Shown here: positions 63,269 through 64,000 of the stretch, piece after piece
Position numbering within the stretch: position 1 is the first letter of the stretch
Layout of the letters: each line of letters begins with the position of its first letter
Source of the DNA: Litomosoides sigmodontis
Lineage: Eukaryota; Nematoda; Chromadorea; Rhabditida; Onchocercidae
Reading direction: 5' to 3'
Assembly: GCA_963070105.1 (NCBI GenBank)
Contig: OY718804.1
Span: 11,485,817 to 11,549,816, forward strand
DNA length: 64,000 bases
Program-made: the position numbers and the translations under genes
The notes under the pieces: model-generated
Told to the model about the DNA's origin: nothing
What the model saw: only the letters and a program-made list of their open reading frames with translations
Databases searched by the model: none

Positions 63269-64000
63269 GAGCACGTAAAAATATGTTTTTTGATTGCTGC
63301 ACCATTTGCATTTGCAATCTAGGCACAGCTTTCAAATAGAAAGCGACTACCGTTTGTTCGATAGCGTAGTTTTAGGAAAGCATTCGTTTGGCATCAAAAT
63401 GCGCCTCCATTTGCACCGCGCGGTTTAATCGATAATGGAGCCAGTAATTTGAACTGTAGTGGAAAAACCAAGTGGCACCATTAATGAATGGCGTGAGGAT
63501 CAGTGACGCACCACTAGCGCTCTTGTGTGCACCTGCCGCAGCACCGATGCAAATTCAACGGTTCGGACAAGTGGATGGGATAAGCTTAACTGTCCAAGTG
63601 AGCACTTTGCACTACTTCTTGATTGCAGGAAAACAACCGGCTTACTTTCCACTTACTCTGCTTTAACAACAAGAAATTTGTAAATAAATTGTGGCTTTTA
63701 TTAAAACTTTTATTGGAGGGAAACAAATTTAGATGCCGAGAAATGACAAGGAGAGAAGCGTGAAAGAGAAGTCTCAATAAAGACTATTTTAATTGTTGCT
63801 GTCTGTGAGATCTCATCTTTGTTGTGCCTTTTCGCAAAATTTGCTATTTGCGTAGATTGATGTTCACCCAGCATCTATTTTATCACTTAGCGTTAACTGT
63901 TTTCCCACTTATATCGAGCAGTTCTGCGCAATTCGTGTCAATTAAATTTCGACAAACACTCTCACTCAGTAATAGCAAAGTGTATAAATTTGTAAATTAA
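63269..64000. other. distal region with poly(A)-like signals on both strands
   Basis: No recognised gene. A plus-strand ORF at 63472-63666 (starting MAPLMNGVRISD) ends just before an AATAAA at about 63683; the minus strand also has AATAAA motifs around 63,695-63,715. This suggests that a plus-strand transcript ends here and possibly meets a minus-strand one arriving from beyond the window. Confidence 0.35.

Overview
The window is nuclear DNA of a nematode. Every recognisable protein is closest to a Caenorhabditis-type gene (sel-2, mab-21, gro-1, feh-1, dex-1). The genes are split into many short exons by mostly AT-rich introns, and several start codons follow a strong 3' splice acceptor with a leader of 0-60 nt, as expected for spliced-leader trans-splicing. 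Introns and intergenic spaces are longer than is usual in Caenorhabditis and carry many microsatellites, so a parasitic lineage (for example clade III/Spirurina) is a guess rather than a demonstration. From memory, the five named genes all have C. elegans orthologues on chromosome III, so the window looks like a conserved ancestral linkage block.

Layout. 1-24,870 (minus): sel-2, the neurobeachin/LRBA orthologue, with 41 exons placed; its WD40 end lies beyond base 1. Inside one sel-2 intron (2,991-11,842), on the opposite strand, sits a complete four-exon mab-21 gene (7,578-11,152). This is the same nested antisense arrangement as vertebrate MAB21L1 in NBEA and MAB21L2 in LRBA. 24,873-25,321: short divergent promoter. 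25,322-29,032 (plus): a gene I cannot name, possibly a LOTUS/OST-HTH protein. 29,970-33,225 (plus): gro-1, a tRNA dimethylallyltransferase with a likely mitochondrial presequence and a C-terminal zinc finger. 33,226-37,284: intergenic, repeat-rich. 37,285-42,113 (plus): feh-1, the Fe65 adaptor (WW plus two PTB domains). 42,114-51,035: 8.9 kb without a recognisable gene. 51,036 to at least 60,101 (plus): dex-1, a type I membrane protein with two nidogen domains, EGF modules, one membrane span and a cytoplasmic tail whose last exons (to about 63,270) are not resolved.

The products do not form one pathway. SEL-2 acts in endosomal trafficking and signalling, MAB-21 in cell-fate patterning, GRO-1 in tRNA modification, FEH-1 in APP-type receptor signalling and DEX-1 in epithelial and dendrite adhesion. 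The strongest biological point is the nested sel-2/mab-21 pair with several kilobases of non-coding DNA around mab-21, a good candidate for an ancient cis-regulatory block. Secondary points: two GC-AG introns, four short inverted repeats (three of them intronic), a uORF overlapping the gro-1 start, an Arg in place of the second WW tryptophan of feh-1, and a CAG repeat 5' of mab-21. Exon limits come from reading frame, splice phase and recall of the protein families; no alignment was run.
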